Shown: one piece after another, positions 60,946 through 64,000 of the stretch
Numbering within the stretch: position 1 is the stretch's first letter
Layout of the letters: every line of letters starts with the position of its first letter
Notes under the pieces: model-generated
Databases searched by the model: none
Told to the model about the DNA's origin: nothing
The model's input: the letters and a program-made list of their open reading frames with translations, nothing else
Translations under genes and position numbers: made by a program
NCBI RefSeq assembly: GCF_010669145.1
Contig: NZ_CP048635.1
Location: 434,001 to 498,000 of the forward strand
Direction of reading: 5' to 3'
Origin: Rhizobium oryzihabitans
GTDB taxonomy: Bacteria > Pseudomonadota > Alphaproteobacteria > Rhizobiales > Rhizobiaceae
Length of the DNA: 64,000 nt

Positions 60946-62121
60946 TCAGCCGCCGACAGCCTTGATGCTCTGGCGGCCGAGGATGGTTCGGATCATGTGG
61001 CTTTGCGGCGCATGCGCCCTTGCCGTTATGGCATCGCGATGATGCCGCTCGAGATTGTAGTCCCGGCGAAGGCCGCGATTGCCGCCAAGCTCCAGCGCCA
61101 GATCCGTCACCGCCACCGCATTGTCGATCACCACGTGGCGAACGGCCAGCGCATCCGTTCCCACCTTCTCTCCCGCATCGATATCGCGGGCGACGGAGAG
61201 AAGCAGACGCCTGTTCGCAGCAAGCAGCACCTCGATCTGGCCGAGACCTTCCTGAATGCGTGGAATGGAGGATAGCGGCGCACCGAGACTGGCCGGGACA
61301 TGGCCCGTGAGGTGCCGCAACAGGGCGTCACGCGCCGAAAGCGCAACACCGTGATAGACGGAAGCCAAAAGCACGAAGAAATTATAACCGTCGGCTTCAT
61401 CGCGTCGCAGCGGCTCGTCCGCCGGCTGTTCGGCAACGAGATCGGCAAGCGGCACCCCTACCTCCTCAAGCACCAGATCGTCGCTGGCGGTCGCATACAT
61501 GCCGGTCGCTTCCCACGCCTTTTCCGAGCGGATACCCGGCGCATCGAGCGGGACCAGAAGCTGGATCAGGCGCGGCGTCTCTTCCGTCGTGGCGGCAAGC
61601 ACGATCGCCCATTTCAACCCCGGCAGGCCGGTAACGAAGCTCTTGCGGCCATTGACCACCCAGACATCGCCCTCTATCCGCGCCGTCGTTTCTGGCAGGC
61701 CGCCATGGGCAGGCGAGCCGATGCCCGGCTCCGCCTGCGCATTGTTCAGGAGCGCCGGCTCCCTGTTATTGGCGGCCAGCACTTTTGCCGCAAGCACTGC
61801 CGGCCACTTGCCGCGCCGGATGGCGGCGTGGACGCTGTAATGCATGGCAAGGATGAGGGCGGTGGATGGATCGCCCTTGGCAATGGCGGTGATGACGGCA
61901 TGCGCGGTTTCCATGCCCTCCCCCCAACCGCCGTCCTTTTCAGCCGTCACGAGACCAAGCAGACCCGATTTGAAAAGCGCCTCGAAATTGCCGGCGGCGA
62001 ATTCGCCGCTTTTGTCATGGTCCGCCGCAGTCAGGCTGAAAATTTCGGCGAGCGCGGTTGCGATGGCGACGGGGTTTGAGGCCTGCTCCGGGCTCGGAAC
62101 GGCGGATAGAGCGCCGCTCAT
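60946..62121 (-). CDS. Acyl-CoA dehydrogenase-like flavoprotein, DszC/SfnB family
   Basis: 391 residues. Helical N-terminus (EFAAGNFEALFKSGLLGLVTAEKDGGWGEGM), middle domain with GGLPETTARIEGDVWVVNGRKSFVTGLPGLKWAIVLA near 138-175, and C-terminal ALELGGNRGLRRDYNLERHHRDAITARAHAPQSHMIRTILGR typical of the DszC/SfnB group. The catalytic glutamate of true acyl-CoA dehydrogenases is not evident, as expected of the monooxygenase branch that oxidises sulfides or sulfones with FMNH2. Overlaps the desulfinase-like gene by 4 bases. Confidence 0.88.
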   Translation of the reverse strand: MSGALSAVPSPEQASNPVAIATALAEIFSLTAADHDKSGEFAAGNFEALFKSGLLGLVTAEKDGGWGEGMETAHAVITAIAKGDPSTALILAMHYSVHAAIRRGKWPAVLAAKVLAANNREPALLNNAQAEPGIGSPAHGGLPETTARIEGDVWVVNGRKSFVTGLPGLKWAIVLAATTEETPRLIQLLVPLDAPGIRSEKAWEATGMYATASDDLVLEEVGVPLADLVAEQPADEPLRRDEADGYNFFVLLASVYHGVALSARDALLRHLTGHVPASLGAPLSSIPRIQEGLGQIEVLLAANRRLLLSVARDIDAGEKVGTDALAVRHVVIDNAVAVTDLALELGGNRGLRRDYNLERHHRDAITARAHAPQSHMIRTILGRQSIKAVGG

Positions 62122-63148
62122 GCCACCGCCCTTTCACGTGTCTTGACGAAACGGTCATCGATCCACGCAGCGAGATCGAAGTCGTTTTCAAGGAAGCCCC
62201 ATTGATGCAGGAAATCCTTGTAGTGGCCGACAGCGGCAACGAGGTCCGCATCGAGGCCGAGGCCAAGATGGCGATGAACATCCGGGCCATTGGCGGCCAG
62301 AACCTGCTCTTCGGTCGCACCCGCCTCGCGCGCGATGAAACGGCGGGTCTCTTCCGGATGCTGCTCGGCCCAGAGCGAGGCTTTGGCAATGGCGGCAACC
62401 AGCCGCTCCACCAGGTCGGGGCGCTCATCGGCAAGCCGTCCGTCAACCGTCAGCACGCGGGGAGAACCGGAGTTGATACGTATCTTCGGGTCAGGGTGAA
62501 AACCGAATTCCGCCACCTGCACGGCGCCGATCAGGTTCGCGGCGGCGATGCCGGCGGTTCCCTTGACGAAAATTGCATCGACCTCACCGCGCAACAGCGC
62601 AATAATCTCCTCCCGAAGGATTGTCGCCGCTTCAGGCCGAAAAGGGATGGTCCTTCCTGTGTCGCCAGTACGGAATCCTTGATGACGATATCCTTCAGCT
62701 CGATATCCTCGACCTTCAGCCCCTCCAGCGAAAGCGCCGAAACGATGCCCTTCAGCGCCGTCGCCCGCATAAAATCGACAATGCCTTCCGGCCTGCGCGG
62801 CACACCGAAACGGCGACCGACGAGATCGGCAAGCGAGCGGATGCCGGTTTCCGGCAGGGTGATGATCGCCTGAAACTCGTCCGTCCACGTCACCCCGATG
62901 AGCCGCGTATTGCGCCCTTCCGAGCGGGCGCGGATGGGCGGCACATTTCCGCCGTGACGGAAGGACCATTCCAGCGTGTGATTGAAATGGCTCTGCCGGA
63001 CAGAACGGTCAGGCGAATCGATGATGGATTTCAGCGATATGCCGACATCCTCGAAGGTCTGCGCGAGATACCCGAGCTGCGCCGCCAGCCCCACGGGCGT
63101 GGGCACCGGGCAGCGTGTGTACCAGATTTCAGAAAGTGTCGTGCTCAT
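62118..63148 (-). pseudogene. DszB-like desulfinase with a one-base frameshift
   Basis: The N-terminal part reads from 63148 (IWYTRCPVPTPVGLAAQLGYL, SHFNHTLEWSFRHGGNVPPI, RNTRLIGVTW, SLADLVGRRFGVPRR) and the C-terminal part in another frame to 62118 (RTIPFRPEAATILREEIIALL, GEVDAIFVKGTAG, LVERLVAAIAKASLWAEQH). One base restored near 62650-62656 joins them into about 343 residues. Cys13, His54 and Arg64 match the DszB catalytic Cys27, His60 and Arg70; the His-Arg spacing of 10 is identical. No signal peptide is present, arguing against a periplasmic sulfonate-binding protein. Intact, it would release sulfite from a sulfinate. Confidence 0.82.
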
Positions 63149-63259
63149 GGCTTTGGCCTCGATGAAAACGATGGCACCAGAAAGCGATGCTGCGGTGCCT
63201 GTTGACGGAAGGGAGACGTCCCGGCCCGCCGCAAAGGCGGACCGGGTTCGGCAAAAAGA

Positions 63260-64000
63260 TCAGGATGCGGCGATATGCGCGAAGGCAAGGCTTCCCGCCA
63301 CACCTTCCGCACCGATGGTGTGGTCGGCAATGCGCTTGTTGAAGATGGTAATCTCGGGTGCTGCGACGATGTCGATGGCCGGCACGTCTTCGACGAGAAT
63401 CTGCTGTATTTCCTTCCATTGCGCGACGCGCTTGTCCGGATCGATCTCGACAGCGGCAGCTTCCAGCAGCGCGTCCACCTTCGGATTGCTGTAGGCGGCG
63501 CCATTGGAGAAAGGCACACCCTTCTTGAAGTTCTTCGACCAGTAGAGCCGCTGGACGCCGACTGTTGGGTCGAAGAGATTGCTCATGCCCTCATAGGCAA
63601 AATCGAAATCCCGATCCGTGTAGATGCGCTTCGTGTAGGTGGCGAAATCCTGCGTCCGTACCGTCACATCCACGCCGACTTTTGCCAGCGCCTGACGAAT
63701 ATAATCCGCGCCGCGCGGATAGGCTTCGGTGCTCGGCACATAGTCCAGGTTGAGCTTGAAGCGGGTGCCATCCGCACCGCGCTTGTATCCCGCCTCGTCC
63801 AGCAGCGCTTCGGCCGCCTTCAGATCGATCGGATAGGTCTTCAGATCGTCCACGAACCATTTCGTCAGCTTCGGATTGATCGGTCCGGTGATCGTCGCGC
63901 CATAACCGAAATTGACGGTGTTGAAGATGACGTTGCGGTCAATCACATGTGCGAAGGCGCGGCGGACGCGGACATCCTTGAACACGTCCTTTTCGAGGTT
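63260..64000 (-). CDS. Peptide-type ABC substrate-binding protein (SBP_bac_5), C-terminal part
   Basis: The last 246 residues of a protein whose start is beyond the right edge. Family segments: KDVRVRRAFAHVIDRNVIFNTVNFGYGATITGPI, AEALLDEAGYKRGADGTRFKL, ADYIRQALAKVGVDVTVRTQDFATYTKRIYTDRDFDFAYEGMSNLFDPTVGVQRLYWS and QWKEIQQILVEDVPAID. In this setting it probably binds an organosulfur compound or peptide. It lies 111 bases before the desulfinase-like gene. Confidence 0.9.
   Translation of the reverse strand, partial: NLEKDVFKDVRVRRAFAHVIDRNVIFNTVNFGYGATITGPINPKLTKWFVDDLKTYPIDLKAAEALLDEAGYKRGADGTRFKLNLDYVPSTEAYPRGADYIRQALAKVGVDVTVRTQDFATYTKRIYTDRDFDFAYEGMSNLFDPTVGVQRLYWSKNFKKGVPFSNGAAYSNPKVDALLEAAAVEIDPDKRVAQWKEIQQILVEDVPAIDIVAAPEITIFNKRIADHTIGAEGVAGSLAFAHIAAS

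Noticed and set aside
62118..63148. Reading this gene as a periplasmic SsuA/TauA sulfonate-binding protein
   Set aside because: No signal peptide, and the Cys, His and Arg of the DszB active site are present with matching His-Arg spacing; desulfinase-like is the better call.
1..64000. tRNA, rRNA, prophage or integrative-element boundaries
   Set aside because: No cloverleaf, rRNA segment, integrase, att-like direct repeat or phage gene was recognised on reading both strands.

Overview
The window reads as alpha-proteobacterial, most likely Rhizobiaceae of the Agrobacterium/Rhizobium type. The basis is its high GC content, overlapping ATGA-coupled operons, dense ABC uptake systems, TGA-N9-TCA iron operators of the rhizobial RirA (IRO) type, and paired-hairpin intergenic repeats. 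No rRNA, tRNA, CRISPR, phage or transposase gene was seen. It looks like an accessory nutrient-acquisition region of a secondary replicon.

Layout. (1) 1-5076: sugar-acid catabolism. A partial IlvD/Edd dehydratase and three Gfo/Idh/MocA dehydrogenases (minus) lie opposite a GntR/FCD regulator and an SMP-30-type lactonase (plus), with a palindromic operator between. (2) 5101-13654: a haem-acquisition locus in the order of the Serratia has operon: ECF sigma, FecR anti-sigma, TonB receptor, secreted HasA-like protein, type I secretion ATPase and adaptor. (3) 13881-19004: a FecBCD-type iron-complex importer with two tandem binding proteins, divergent from a methyltransferase, around an IRO box. 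(4) 19125-22815: a cobalamin-riboswitch-controlled ABC importer ending in a pseudoazurin gene, with a 27-codon reading frame in its leader. (5) 22874-41795: amine, amino-acid and aldehyde catabolism. It holds two paralogous double GNAT proteins, an ArgE-like deacetylase, a hydroxyacid dehydrogenase, a cupin, two aldehyde dehydrogenases, a tartrate/isopropylmalate-type dehydrogenase, an aminotransferase, two HAD hydrolases, a PuuB-like oxidase and a dipeptide-type ABC transporter. (6) 41955-43986: an Lrp regulator and a divergent DadA-like oxidase.

(7) 44075-64000: a large organosulfur-scavenging region. The first half (two amino-acid binding proteins, fused permease-ATPase, GNAT, M20 deacetylase, NtaA/DszA-type and MsnO8-type flavin monooxygenases) has the gene content of the Bacillus ytm/cmo operon for S-modified cysteines. 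The second half holds an Rrf2 regulator, a flavin reductase, SsuD-type monooxygenases, a YeeE/YedE thiosulfate-type transporter, a periplasmic rhodanese, an RBBP9-like hydrolase, a DszC/SfnB-like flavoprotein, a DszB-like desulfinase and a dipeptide-type binding protein that runs off the window.

Most notable: an AT-rich element (core TTTTCCATA, often palindromic as TTTTCCATAGAAAA) recurs at four promoter regions of the sulfur genes, suggesting an undescribed sulfur regulon. Two genes here, the M20 deacetylase and the DszB-like desulfinase, are each broken by a single missing base. The HasA-like protein has no histidine at all and carries an RTX-like secretion tail.
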